Assembly: GCA_000179315.1 (NCBI GenBank)
Contig: ADZZ01000346.1
Location: forward strand, 1 to 34,527
DNA length: 34,527 nucleotides
Source of the DNA: a delta proteobacterium NaphS2
Lineage (GTDB): Bacteria > Desulfobacterota > DSM-4660 > Desulfatiglandales > Desulfatiglandaceae
Reading direction: 5' to 3'
Every line of letters begins with the position of its first letter. Within the stretch, counting starts at the first letter, position 1. The position numbers were made by a program, and so were the translations under genes. The notes beneath the pieces were generated by a model, which searched no databases, had not been told where the DNA came from, and was given only the letters and a program-made list of their open reading frames with translations. Shown here piece after piece: positions 16,263-24,133 of the stretch.

Positions 16263-18485
16263 CTAAAACTCCAGGGATGCCGTTAACACCGCCGTGAAAG
16301 GGGCGCCTGCATAATAACTGGCGCTTCCACCCGCCGTATAGTCCGAGGCACTGAGATATGAGATATATTCCTTGTCGAACAGGTTGTCCAGGTCCAGGGA
16401 AAACCGCAATGCACGGGCCATGGGGATTTTTTTCAGGGTGTAGGCCAATCGCAGGTCCGCAATGACATAGGAATCCACCTTTTCGGTATTTTCCGGATTC
16501 GCATATCGCGAGCCTAAGAATCTCACCATGGGCACGACCTCAAGGTCTTCCCATCTGAAAATCAGGCCGGATTTGACCATGAATTCAGGTGTATCCACCA
16601 CCTGATTGCCTTTGACCGGGACCATGGTCCCCTTATAATCGATATCATTATCATACTCGAGCACTGTCCAGCTCGGGTTAACGAAAAAGGTCAGGGGCTT
16701 GGCCAGATAGAAATTGGCGCCTACCTCGATTCCGTAACCCGTTGCATCCGCAACACTTTGCTGGTAACTGAGATCGACCTGCGGGTTGTACAAATTGGTG
16801 AACAGGTTTCTGCTTTTATTGAAAAAGACGGTGGGCGTAATGTCGAACCACGGGGTATTCCACCGGACGCCGAGGTCGATGGTGTCCGTCTTTTCCATCT
16901 TGTAACCACTGAAAAGATCGTTCAACGTAATACCTGCAGCGATGAATCTATCCCGATAATTGTTGTAGAGATTGACCAGGGGCATGTAACTGTAGGGGCG
17001 GATGAAGTTTTTTCCGTAACTCATATATATCTGAAAACGCTCAGAAAAACGGTAACCGGCCCCCACGGTGGGGAGCAGGATATCATAGACCCTCTCATCC
17101 CGGTCAAGATCGGGGGCTCTGACCAGTTGATAGGTTTTTGGATCCGTGACATACCCTTCGCTGGCCCCCTCGTCATATCTGAAATATTTCAGACCTGCCT
17201 GCCAGTCAAATCCACCGTAGTTGCCGGCGATTTTAAAATATGGGCTGTTGATATAACTGGCGCTGGGTGAGGCAAAATTGCCGTAACCCTGCCAGTCAAG
17301 CCCGGAGTCTGTGATGCCGTAGTTCTCGCTAAAAATTTTCATATCGCTTTTTTCAAAATGGTAGCCGAGTGTCGTCGTAAACATTTTGGCATCCCATCTC
17401 ACTTCACCGATGGCGCCCGGCCGCTTGATGTCTCTGTTCCTTTTTTGAACCCGCCCGCCACCCGAGGTGACACCCTGATATATGTACGAATCCTCATAGC
17501 AGTAATAAGGCTTTATGGTGAACTCCAGATCTTTGAAGGGCGTGACGGTGATGAGGGCAATCACATCTTCGTTGTTGTAGCTTCCCCTGTTGTAGTTGTA
17601 ATAATAGATATCCTGGGATCTATTCCCGGTCAAACTCGAGTTGTAATCAAACTTGTAGTTGGAAGACAGGTTTTGGATCTGGCTGTAATTTAGTGCCCTG
17701 TACAGATTTTGCCGCTGATCGTTGTTATTATACCAGATTTTCACGTCCAAATATTCACCGAGCGGCTGCGACAGGGCCAGGTTTCCGTTGTTTCTGGGGC
17801 CTACTTCACCCGGCCCTTTCCACTTCTTTGCCTGGGAGTAGGAATAGGATCCGGATAGCCGGGTATCCCAGTCTGTCAAAGATCCCGAGTCGATTCGGAG
17901 AAAGGTCCGATGGTAGCCGTCCGTACCGACCCCTTGACTGATCCTGAACCCGAACTCCTCGGTGGGCCATTGTTGTTTCAATTCAATGGCACCCCCACGG
18001 TCTCCCACGCCGGTTCCGAGGTCGCTCGGGACGGCCCCCTTGTAGACCGAGATGGATTGGAAATTCTCAGTGTCGTAAATATACTGCCGGGGACCAATGG
18101 GGTTACCGCCGTAATTGGGTACGCCTTCCATTGTCATGGAACCCAGGTACCCTCGTATTCCCCGGACCCGAATGGTGGTTTGCTCGGCCGCGAGACCATA
18201 ACCGCCGGCACTCTCCACAATGATTCCGGGAAGGATATCAATGGCCTCGTACACGCTGGTTTTCGCCTTGGTGCCTTCGCTTTCAATTCCCTCTTTGGTT
18301 ACTTCGGTGCCTGTGTAAACCGTCTCGTCCGTCTCCTTGGTGGGCGCGAAAAGCGTTTCACCGGTGACGACGATTTCCTCCAGGTTCGTTGTTTTTTCTT
18401 CTGCTGCCGCTGCCATCGTGGGCATCATGATGCCCATGATGAATACAATGGTTGTCCATCCTTTTCTTTTTATGTGCGATATCAT
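16263..18485 (-). CDS. TonB-dependent outer-membrane receptor
   Basis: A 740-residue receptor that would import a scarce ligand across the outer membrane using TonB/ExbBD energy. A signal peptide (about residues 1-28, ending MAAAA) precedes a TonB box (EEIVVTG, about 36-42). The plug domain follows (AIDILPGIIVES, then IRVRGIRGY and ISVYKGAVPSDLG), and a long beta-barrel rich in aromatic strands ends in LTASLEF with terminal Phe. The start is ATG 18485, with GGAG about 10 bases upstream; an in-frame GTG at 18500 overlaps that site. It is the first gene of a two-gene unit with the exported tetrapyrrole methylase. The ligand is not recognisable from sequence. The context suggests a corrinoid, heme or other tetrapyrrole, by inference only. 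Confidence 0.93.
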   Translation of the reverse strand: MISHIKRKGWTTIVFIMGIMMPTMAAAAEEKTTNLEEIVVTGETLFAPTKETDETVYTGTEVTKEGIESEGTKAKTSVYEAIDILPGIIVESAGGYGLAAEQTTIRVRGIRGYLGSMTMEGVPNYGGNPIGPRQYIYDTENFQSISVYKGAVPSDLGTGVGDRGGAIELKQQWPTEEFGFRISQGVGTDGYHRTFLRIDSGSLTDWDTRLSGSYSYSQAKKWKGPGEVGPRNNGNLALSQPLGEYLDVKIWYNNNDQRQNLYRALNYSQIQNLSSNYKFDYNSSLTGNRSQDIYYYNYNRGSYNNEDVIALITVTPFKDLEFTIKPYYCYEDSYIYQGVTSGGGRVQKRNRDIKRPGAIGEVRWDAKMFTTTLGYHFEKSDMKIFSENYGITDSGLDWQGYGNFASPSASYINSPYFKIAGNYGGFDWQAGLKYFRYDEGASEGYVTDPKTYQLVRAPDLDRDERVYDILLPTVGAGYRFSERFQIYMSYGKNFIRPYSYMPLVNLYNNYRDRFIAAGITLNDLFSGYKMEKTDTIDLGVRWNTPWFDITPTVFFNKSRNLFTNLYNPQVDLSYQQSVADATGYGIEVGANFYLAKPLTFFVNPSWTVLEYDNDIDYKGTMVPVKGNQVVDTPEFMVKSGLIFRWEDLEVVPMVRFLGSRYANPENTEKVDSYVIADLRLAYTLKKIPMARALRFSLDLDNLFDKEYISYLSASDYTAGGSASYYAGAPFTAVLTASLEF

Positions 18486-18537
18486 CTTTTGTCTCTCCAC
18501 GGGTTCTGTTCGGTTTCCAAAATGGTTAATCGTCCAC

Positions 18538-18574
18538 TACTTCGAAGTATTGCAGCTCCCTTGAGGCGGAGCTG
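18538..18574 (-). repeat. Palindrome and hairpin just upstream of the TonB receptor
   Basis: TACTTCGAAGTA (18538-18549) is a perfect 12-bp palindrome. Next to it CAGCTCC (18553-18559) pairs with GGAGCTG (18568-18574) around an 8-base loop. Both lie between the leader terminator and the receptor start and could be an operator or mRNA structure. Confidence 0.35.
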
Positions 18575-18617
18575 GCGCACATTGCTTGGACGTGAGACCG
18601 GCCTTTTGGATGGAGAC

Positions 18618-18676
18618 AAAAAAAGGCCAAGAAGCTCCCTCTCCCTCTAAAGGGAGAAAGACCTTCTTGGCCTTTT
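18618..18676 (-). terminator. Strong intrinsic terminator inside the TonB receptor leader
   Basis: On the minus strand a 14-bp perfect stem (AAAAGGCCAAGAAG with CTTCTTGGCCTTTT) encloses a second 6-bp stem (CTCCCT/AGGGAG) and is followed by seven T residues. It lies about 130 bases before the receptor ATG and about 140 bases after a promoter-like sequence. It therefore fits a conditional terminator better than a simple gene end. Confidence 0.82.
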
Positions 18677-18819
18677 GGTTCCAACTTTTACGGGCTTTTC
18701 AGCCTCGGCGGTAATCGGTCTGCGTGATTTTACGTGCGTCCGGTCTTCGGAGTGAAAGCGGCTTCAACCGCCATTTCCATTAACGATCACACACACGTCC
18801 AACCATGCTTGCCATGGCC

Positions 18820-18848
18820 CTATATTATAGAGCGTTCTCAAATGTCAA
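18820..18848 (-). promoter_or_regulatory. Candidate sigma-70 promoter for receptor-methylase unit
   Basis: On the minus strand a perfect TTGACA (18848-18843) overlaps the end of the broken cyclase gene. Downstream lies TATAATATAGG. The TATAAT itself is only 13 bases away, while TATAGG at 18 bases or TAATAT at 15 bases give acceptable spacing. Transcription would begin near 18812. Confidence 0.5.
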
Positions 18849-19966
18849 GGAAATTCGGGGTTCATTTTGTTTCTGGCCACCTCGCATACCTCGATCAGGT
18901 CTTCCTTACCCTTAACCTTGATCGGAGGGAACCTTTTCAAAAGGAACTTTCGACTCAATTGCGCTGCGGTGGCGCCACTGATGAGCACATCGGTGTGCAG
19001 ATCCTTGTTTAATGCCTCTATGCGGGCCGCAAGGTTCACGGAATCGCCCACCACGCGGTATTCCATTCTCTGTTCCGTGCCGATGATACCGGCCACCACG
19101 GGACCGGTATTGATGCCGATCCCGATTCTCAGGTGCGGCAGTCCTCCCCTGTGTTCGGCGTTGAATCAATCCAACGCATCCAGCATTTCAAGGGCGCTTA
19201 GAACACAGTGGGTGGCGTGATCCGCCAGCTTTACCGGAGCGCCGAAAACAGCCATAATACCGTCGCCCACAAACTGGTAGACCAGACCGCTATGTTTTTC
19301 AACGGCTTGAACCATGTGTGCGAAATAGTCATTGAGCAGGGCGATGACGCGGGCAGGGCTCAATTGTTCGCAGATAGCGGTATAATTACGAATGTCTGAA
19401 AACAAGACGGAGACCTCCGTGTTTTCGCCGCCGGGCACAGGCGGGTTCTCCAGGATGGCCTGAGCGATTTCCGGTGTCACGAATCGGCCAAAGGTTTCTT
19501 TGATCCGCTCCCGGTCCCGAAGCCCTTCGATCATCTGGTCAAAACTTTCGGCCAGTATTCCCAGTTCATCATTGGCAGCAACACGGGCCGACGCATTGAG
19601 GTCTCCCTTTTGGACCTTGAGCATGGCCCTCTCCATCTTCTTTACCGGATTGATGATGCTGGTGGAAACCAGATAAGAAAGTTGTGGCCACTCATGATCA
19701 ATGAGGCCATACCCCAGTTGATGAGGGCCACAAGGGTCGCCATGAAAGGCATGTTGAGAATCTTGCGGCGGGCTTCCGCCTCCAGCCGGGATGAAACCTG
19801 TTGCCCCCTCATCTTTTTAAGGATGTATTGACTCAGGCTCTGCTCCCATTTTCGGTTCAGAATGTATCCGATAGCCACCAGGCCGGCAAACATGATGACG
19901 GTGGTCACAAACCCGCTGGTTATTAAGGATGGCCTTGGGCCGGGGCTCCTCGGGACTCCTGTCCGT
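18845..19966 (-). pseudogene. Broken class III adenylate/guanylate cyclase with HAMP domain
   Basis: Two membrane helices (FVTTVIMFAGLVAIGYIL and MATLVALINWGMASLIM) are encoded in one frame. Near 19680 the frame shifts by one base into STSIINPVKKMERAML, a HAMP domain (to about 19500). The catalytic domain follows with VSVLFSDIRNYT (metal Asp), FVGDGIMAVFG (second metal Asp), an in-frame TGA at 19168-19166, and then [14 protein letters not shown] and [16 protein letters not shown] (Asn/Arg pair). At the TGA a Trp codon (TGG) would restore ALDWFNAEH, typical of the family. No convincing start exists at the 5' end, which runs out of the phosphorylase stop. Three defects together argue for a pseudogene, although sequencing error cannot be excluded. 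Confidence 0.75.
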
Positions 19967-21655
19967 CTATTCCAGAAAATAGATGCCGTAGGGGCTGACG
20001 TTTCCGTCAAAGCGGCTGTTTCGCAAACGGTCCGATTTCCCCTCGTATTCCGGCAGAAAAACAGTATCGTCACTCACGTTTATGACCGCGGTCGTGGATT
20101 TTTTTTCGTATTTTCTTTCCATGATGAAGAGCCGCTTGTCGGAACTCACAACGTCCCGTTCGACGGCGTGGTGAAAGGCCGGCATCTCTTTTCGAATTTC
20201 AAGGAGGTCAATCAAGCTCGTCATCACCTGGTTCTTCAGCGAGTCCGGTGTGGATAGATCACGAGAAAGCGCTTCAAAGGAGAGCCTCTCCCGGTTGATC
20301 ATCCTTTTTTCACCGGTTTCATCCACGCCTTTCAGGTTGTTCCTGGAACCAAGGAGACAGTGAATATAGATACCCGGAATCCCTTTGTCGCAAAGGGCGA
20401 CGGCACATGCGGCCAAGTATCGTTTTACATCCTTTTCCCTGTCCGGTCGGAACGGATCGTTGATGGCATCGTAGGCCGTGGTGTTCAACTCATAGGGGCT
20501 GCGCGACGCGTCGTTGGCGGCCTTGTAGGATATTTCTCCACCATGTGCCTCGATGGTTTCAAGAAGACTCTTGAAACGGAAGGGAGGCAGAACCTCCTTT
20601 GCGCTTAACAGCCCGATGCCGTCATGGGATGTGAGAAAATTCATGAACAGCAGATCCCGTCGGATGCGGGCGGTCTCCTCCTGCAAAATGGTGGTGTCCC
20701 GGTAATGGAAGCTGTCGATGACCAACGGAGGCAGTGCAAAGTGGTAGGCCAGGTTTGCTTCGTGTCTCGCTTCAAGATAAGAGACGTTGTCGTTGTACGG
20801 GAAGTTGACCTCCGTCAGGATAACGGCATAGGGGGCCACGTATTCCGCCACAATCCTCAGCAATTTTACGATTTCATGGGTTTGCGGCAGGTTTACGCAA
20901 TCGGTTCCCAATTCTTTCCAGACATAAGCGATGGCATCGAGGCGGATGAATTCGATGCCATGGGAGAGATAGTGCATGAAGACTTCGAGGATTTCCAGCA
21001 ATACCTCCGGATTGTGGAAATTAAGATCTATCTGATCCTTGCTGAAGGTGGTCCAGACATATTTTGCGCCCACGGCTGTATCAAACCGTGTCAGCAACGG
21101 ATGTTGTCGGGGTCTGAACACTTCAGACACGTCTGCCGGCTCGTCAAAGCTCAGGAAATAGCGCTGATACCGATCATCACCTGCGAGAAACCGTTTGAAG
21201 CAGGCGGACCGGCTCGACACGTGGTTGAGGACCAAATCGGCCATGACACGATACTCTTTTGCGATGGCTTCCACATCGTCCCAGTCGCCGAGTTCGGGAT
21301 CCACACGATTATAATCAATGACGGCAAACCCCCCGTCCGAGCTGCTTGTGAAAAACGGCAGGATGTGCACGGCGGTCATGGCCGACTTGATGTGGCTTTT
21401 TAGAAATTTGTGAAGCGTCCGAAGGGGTTTTTCTTCCTCTTCAAAAATGGTGTCCGCATAAGTCATCAGTATGGTGTCTTCTTCACTTAGCGAAATCTTG
21501 TCCTTGTATTTTTTTCTCCTCTCAAGAATGGTACGGTGGGTTTCATAGGGCACCAGCGTATCCCTGACACGATCAATGAGATCGTTGATGTTTTCATCCG
21601 GATATAATTCTTTCAGGATCTCCTTCATATGGCGTCGAAATGTACGCTCGTCCAT
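19967..21655 (-). CDS. GH13_18 sugar phosphorylase (sucrose/glucosylglycerate phosphorylase-like)
   Basis: A 562-residue cytoplasmic glycoside hydrolase family 13 enzyme. The catalytic residues are readable: the nucleophile Asp in FIRLDAIAYVWKELGT, the acid/base Glu in ILTEVNFPYND, and the stabilising Asp in FLTSHDGIG. The early region has VHILPFFTSSSDGGFAVIDY and MADLVLNHVSS. The WKELGTDC-NLPQTHE stretch and length resemble the glucosylglycerate phosphorylase branch (E. coli YcjM type) more than true sucrose phosphorylase, but subfamily cannot be fixed by eye. Such enzymes split an alpha-glucoside with phosphate to glucose 1-phosphate, often to recycle compatible solutes. The start ATG has AAGGAG 10 bases upstream. 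No sugar transporter or synthase gene is nearby. Confidence 0.86.
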   Translation of the reverse strand: MDERTFRRHMKEILKELYPDENINDLIDRVRDTLVPYETHRTILERRKKYKDKISLSEEDTILMTYADTIFEEEEKPLRTLHKFLKSHIKSAMTAVHILPFFTSSSDGGFAVIDYNRVDPELGDWDDVEAIAKEYRVMADLVLNHVSSRSACFKRFLAGDDRYQRYFLSFDEPADVSEVFRPRQHPLLTRFDTAVGAKYVWTTFSKDQIDLNFHNPEVLLEILEVFMHYLSHGIEFIRLDAIAYVWKELGTDCVNLPQTHEIVKLLRIVAEYVAPYAVILTEVNFPYNDNVSYLEARHEANLAYHFALPPLVIDSFHYRDTTILQEETARIRRDLLFMNFLTSHDGIGLLSAKEVLPPFRFKSLLETIEAHGGEISYKAANDASRSPYELNTTAYDAINDPFRPDREKDVKRYLAACAVALCDKGIPGIYIHCLLGSRNNLKGVDETGEKRMINRERLSFEALSRDLSTPDSLKNQVMTSLIDLLEIRKEMPAFHHAVERDVVSSDKRLFIMERKYEKKSTTAVINVSDDTVFLPEYEGKSDRLRNSRFDGNVSPYGIYFLE

Positions 21656-21726
21656 TCGAGAATGCTCCTTAATTTGAGGCGTGGGATTGGGTGCCTTTTT
21701 GCACGGCAGTGGAAAAAATAACAGAA

Positions 21727-21762
21727 ATGGCCCGCATGCAACAAGGCATTTTTTCGGCCCAT
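21727..21762 (-). terminator. Weak terminator-like hairpin downstream of the efflux operon
   Basis: ATGGCCCG (21727-21734) and CGGCCCAT (21755-21762) pair with one mismatch, and on the minus strand a T-rich stretch (TTATTTTTT) follows. It could end the efflux-cyclase transcript. Nothing else convincing is seen in the gap 21656-21951: a plus-strand reading frame there has no family resemblance. Confidence 0.25.
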
Positions 21763-21951
21763 TGGTCTTTAAAAAGAGTCTTTACGATGCGATATCAAGG
21801 CCTTCGGATACCATCATTCGCAAGGGAGTGCCGGAACACATTGGACTTTGGTTGAGGCGGCAACGGCAAGAGAAACAGAAACGGTATGACAGCAAGCGCT
21901 CAGAGTTTCTTGTACGGAATATAACAAATCACTCTTTGCGCGCGAGGGATT

Positions 21952-23703
21952 TCAAGTTTCTTGCGCCATGATTATCGGCTCTTTTACCACCCTCGCTTCA
22001 GCGGCATAGAGCGTCGTCTCCTCCTGAACGCCTTTCAAGGTCGTTCTGAGCTTTCTCGTAACATTCACGTCTTCTTGCACATATCTGTAGACCGAGTCCG
22101 AAATGATCACCTCCCCTGGTTCCGCCGTGGACTGAATTCTCTGGGTGAGGTTGACCGGAGACCCCACAATACCGTACTTGGCCCTGGATTCCGAACCAAT
22201 GTTTCCCACCACCACTTCCCCCGCATTGATGCCGATCCCCATTTGCAGCGACGGCAGGTTTTCAGAACGCATTTCCCGATTGAATTCACGCATCCCTTCC
22301 TGCATGGCGAAAGCGCACTGAACGGCTTCTTGAATCACGGATGTTACGGGTTCATCAAAGGGATCGAAAAAGACGAGTATGGCATCACCGAAGAAATCCA
22401 CGATGATCCCCTGATGGATTTCAATGACCCCGATCAGCTCTCCAAAATAGCGGTTCAATAAAGCGATGATTTTTTCAGGGGACAGGGTTTCCGAAAGCGG
22501 GGTGAACCCTCTGATATCGGACATGAGAATGGCCACTTCACGTTTCTGTCCGCCCAATCGGGATGCTTCCGGCCGTTTCAACAACTCCTTTGCAATGCCC
22601 TGGTCCACATACCGTCCAAAAGTATTGGCGATGAAGTCCCTTTCCTTCAGACCTTCCATCATGGTGTTGAAGCTTTGGGTGAGCTGTGCGATTTCGTCGC
22701 GGCCGCGGACCGGAATGGGTTTGGTATAATCCCCCTTGGCCACCTTTTCCGCGGTCTTTGAGATGGCCGTGAAGGAATGAACCATTCCGCCGACCACCGA
22801 TCGAATAAAGATTAGAATGATCAGTATGGCGAGAATTCCGCCTGCAAAATAATAATTGCGAAAATGGATGATGGGCGCAAGAACTTTATCTCCCTCCGCG
22901 AACAGCACCACGGTCCACGGCGCATTGCGCAGGCGATAGAAGCCGCCCACGATTTCGGGCGGGGCGCCGGGGCCCAGGATTGTCCCGTAAGGCTTTTCTT
23001 TAGCGGCTTTCAGAAGGGCGCGTTCAAAAGGTTCATCGGTTTCACCGAAGAAGATCCCTTTTTTCATGACCAGTTTGGTATGGCAGAGGTATTTTCCTGC
23101 CTCATCGATGAGACAGGCCTGCTCCGTCTGCCACCAGCCGAAGTCTTTTACGCCTTCCAGGAGGTAATCTAAGCGGACGGTTACCTCGAGGGTTCCCACC
23201 ACCTTATCCGAAGCATCCTTGAGCTGGCTGGTGAGCGTTACCGTTTCCTTGCCCTTTTGGGCGTCGTATCGGGGTGATGTCACTTCAAAGGGTTTTGCCC
23301 TGTGGAAACGCATCATTCGCCGGCCCCCGGAAGAACGTCTGCCTCCCATGCCCATTCCCATCATCATGCTCGATTCGGAACCACGGTCATCTTTCCATTT
23401 CAGTTCCGCGCTTTCCACCCCTTTCATCTCTCGCAACTGCTCCAGAATCCAGTCTTGTATCACCGGTCCCCCGCGTCCCTGGGACGTGTGGTGGAACAAA
23501 TGGAGCCAATCGGTGATCCGTCCGAGCCGCATGTCGATCTGATGGGCCGCCCTCTGGAGTTTTACGATGGAGGCATCCTGCCATTCCGCAAGAAGGGTTC
23601 CTCTCATGTAAATAAATCCGAATATCCCGACGAATAATAACAGCAAGGCCACGGGCAGCAGTATGAGAAGGCCCAGGCGTTTTTGAAGGCTGTTGATGAC
23701 CAT
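21952..23703 (-). CDS. Membrane class III adenylate/guanylate cyclase with Met-rich sensor region
   Basis: The 583-residue protein has a first membrane helix (about 10-33), an extracytoplasmic sensor of some 240 residues, a second helix (about 287-305), a HAMP domain (about 308-360) and a C-terminal cyclase domain (about 385-560). Catalytic features look complete: metal Asp in ILMSDIRGFTPLSE, second Asp in VDFFGDAILVFF, GIGINAGEVVVGNIG, and the Asn/Arg pair in VGSPVNLTQRIQ. It should make a cyclic nucleotide in the cytoplasm. The sensor carries SSMMMGMGMGG (Met113-115, 117, 119) followed by Arg-rich GRRSSGGRRMMRFHR. Met clusters of this kind often bind Cu(I) or Ag(I), and the gene is the last of a copper-type efflux unit, 7 bases after the ytkA-like gene. 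Metal sensing is inference. Confidence 0.9.
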   Translation of the reverse strand: MVINSLQKRLGLLILLPVALLLLFVGIFGFIYMRGTLLAEWQDASIVKLQRAAHQIDMRLGRITDWLHLFHHTSQGRGGPVIQDWILEQLREMKGVESAELKWKDDRGSESSMMMGMGMGGRRSSGGRRMMRFHRAKPFEVTSPRYDAQKGKETVTLTSQLKDASDKVVGTLEVTVRLDYLLEGVKDFGWWQTEQACLIDEAGKYLCHTKLVMKKGIFFGETDEPFERALLKAAKEKPYGTILGPGAPPEIVGGFYRLRNAPWTVVLFAEGDKVLAPIIHFRNYYFAGGILAILIILIFIRSVVGGMVHSFTAISKTAEKVAKGDYTKPIPVRGRDEIAQLTQSFNTMMEGLKERDFIANTFGRYVDQGIAKELLKRPEASRLGGQKREVAILMSDIRGFTPLSETLSPEKIIALLNRYFGELIGVIEIHQGIIVDFFGDAILVFFDPFDEPVTSVIQEAVQCAFAMQEGMREFNREMRSENLPSLQMGIGINAGEVVVGNIGSESRAKYGIVGSPVNLTQRIQSTAEPGEVIISDSVYRYVQEDVNVTRKLRTTLKGVQEETTLYAAEARVVKEPIIMAQET

Positions 23704-23710
23704 TGGAGAG

Positions 23711-24133
23711 CTATTTCACCTCGTAATCGAATTGATCAAAGAGCTTTTTGCCTCCCACGACCGCCTTTGTTTTGATGCTATAATGACCCTTTTGAGCAAA
23801 ATCCAGATCCGCGCCATAGGCGCCTTTCATCCCCATGGCCATGGATTTCTGTTTGGCGCCATCGGGTCCCTTGACGAGAAAGCCGACCTTTCCATCCATA
23901 ACGGCCATTCCCTCCGGGTCCGTAATGGAGACCATCAAGTGTTGCGTGTTTCTATCCGGAAAATCATATAATTGATAACGAAAACCGTATCCATCCACGG
24001 TGGATACGTGGATCTGGCCTCCCGGATTGTCGGGATGGTCCCCGGCCGTTGAGAAATGAGGCGCGCAAATGCAAAATGCCGCCAGCAGAAAGATAGCGAC
24101 TCCCGAAAACGATCTCACAACGATGCTATTCAT
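23711..24133 (-). CDS. Exported YtkA/FixH-like small protein
   Basis: A 140-residue protein with a signal peptide (hydrophobic core about residues 8-25, cleavage near FSTAG). The mature part looks like the YtkA-like beta-sandwich found beside copper pumps and copper-handling genes: HLMVSITDPEGMAV, then KVGFLVKGPDG, SMAMGMKGAYGADLDF and GHYSIKTKAVVGGKKL. The start ATG (24133) follows GGGAG and overlaps the cusA stop as ATGA, so it is translationally coupled. The MxMGM motif recalls the Met cluster of the neighbouring cyclase and could bind a soft metal. Function is not established; a periplasmic metal-binding accessory of the pump is the best guess. Confidence 0.76.
   Translation of the reverse strand: MNSIVVRSFSGVAIFLLAAFCICAPHFSTAGDHPDNPGGQIHVSTVDGYGFRYQLYDFPDRNTQHLMVSITDPEGMAVMDGKVGFLVKGPDGAKQKSMAMGMKGAYGADLDFAQKGHYSIKTKAVVGGKKLFDQFDYEVK

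Larger units (their letters stand above)
18486..18812 (-). promoter_or_regulatory. Structured 5' leader, candidate riboswitch or attenuator
   Basis: About 325 bases lie between the promoter-like element and the receptor start with no gene. Reading on the minus strand, the first 140 bases hold a small hairpin (GCGG-TTGAAG-CCGC), a CCGAAGACC segment, and competing long-range pairings. CGTGTG can pair with CGCACG, and TGTGTGAT with ATCACGCA. Then comes the terminator. GTTAATGGAA followed by CGGTTGAA and the CCGAAGACC segment loosely resemble parts of cobalamin aptamers. However, the canonical CCCGC-ACTG and GCCACTG elements are missing, so I do not call that class. A conditional leader upstream of a TonB receptor is common in cobalamin uptake, which makes this worth testing. 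Confidence 0.45.

Noticed and set aside
17910-18650. 246-codon plus-strand open frame running through the receptor gene start and leader
   Set aside because: Composition is unlike a protein and it crosses the terminator hairpin; the receptor on the minus strand is certain.
18660-18812. Canonical cobalamin riboswitch
   Set aside because: Only fragments of the consensus can be matched; the CCCGC-ACTG and GCCACTG elements are absent. Kept as an unclassified leader.
19166-19168. TGA as a selenocysteine codon in the cyclase
   Set aside because: Cyclases of this class have no known selenocysteine, Trp fits the position, and the gene also has a frameshift and no start.
20624-21403. 259-codon plus-strand open frame
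   Set aside because: Antisense to the GH13 gene with catalytic residues on the other strand.
21681-21971. 96-codon plus-strand open frame in the gap between GH13 and cyclase genes
   Set aside because: No ribosome-binding site, no family resemblance, and it overlaps the cyclase 3' end.
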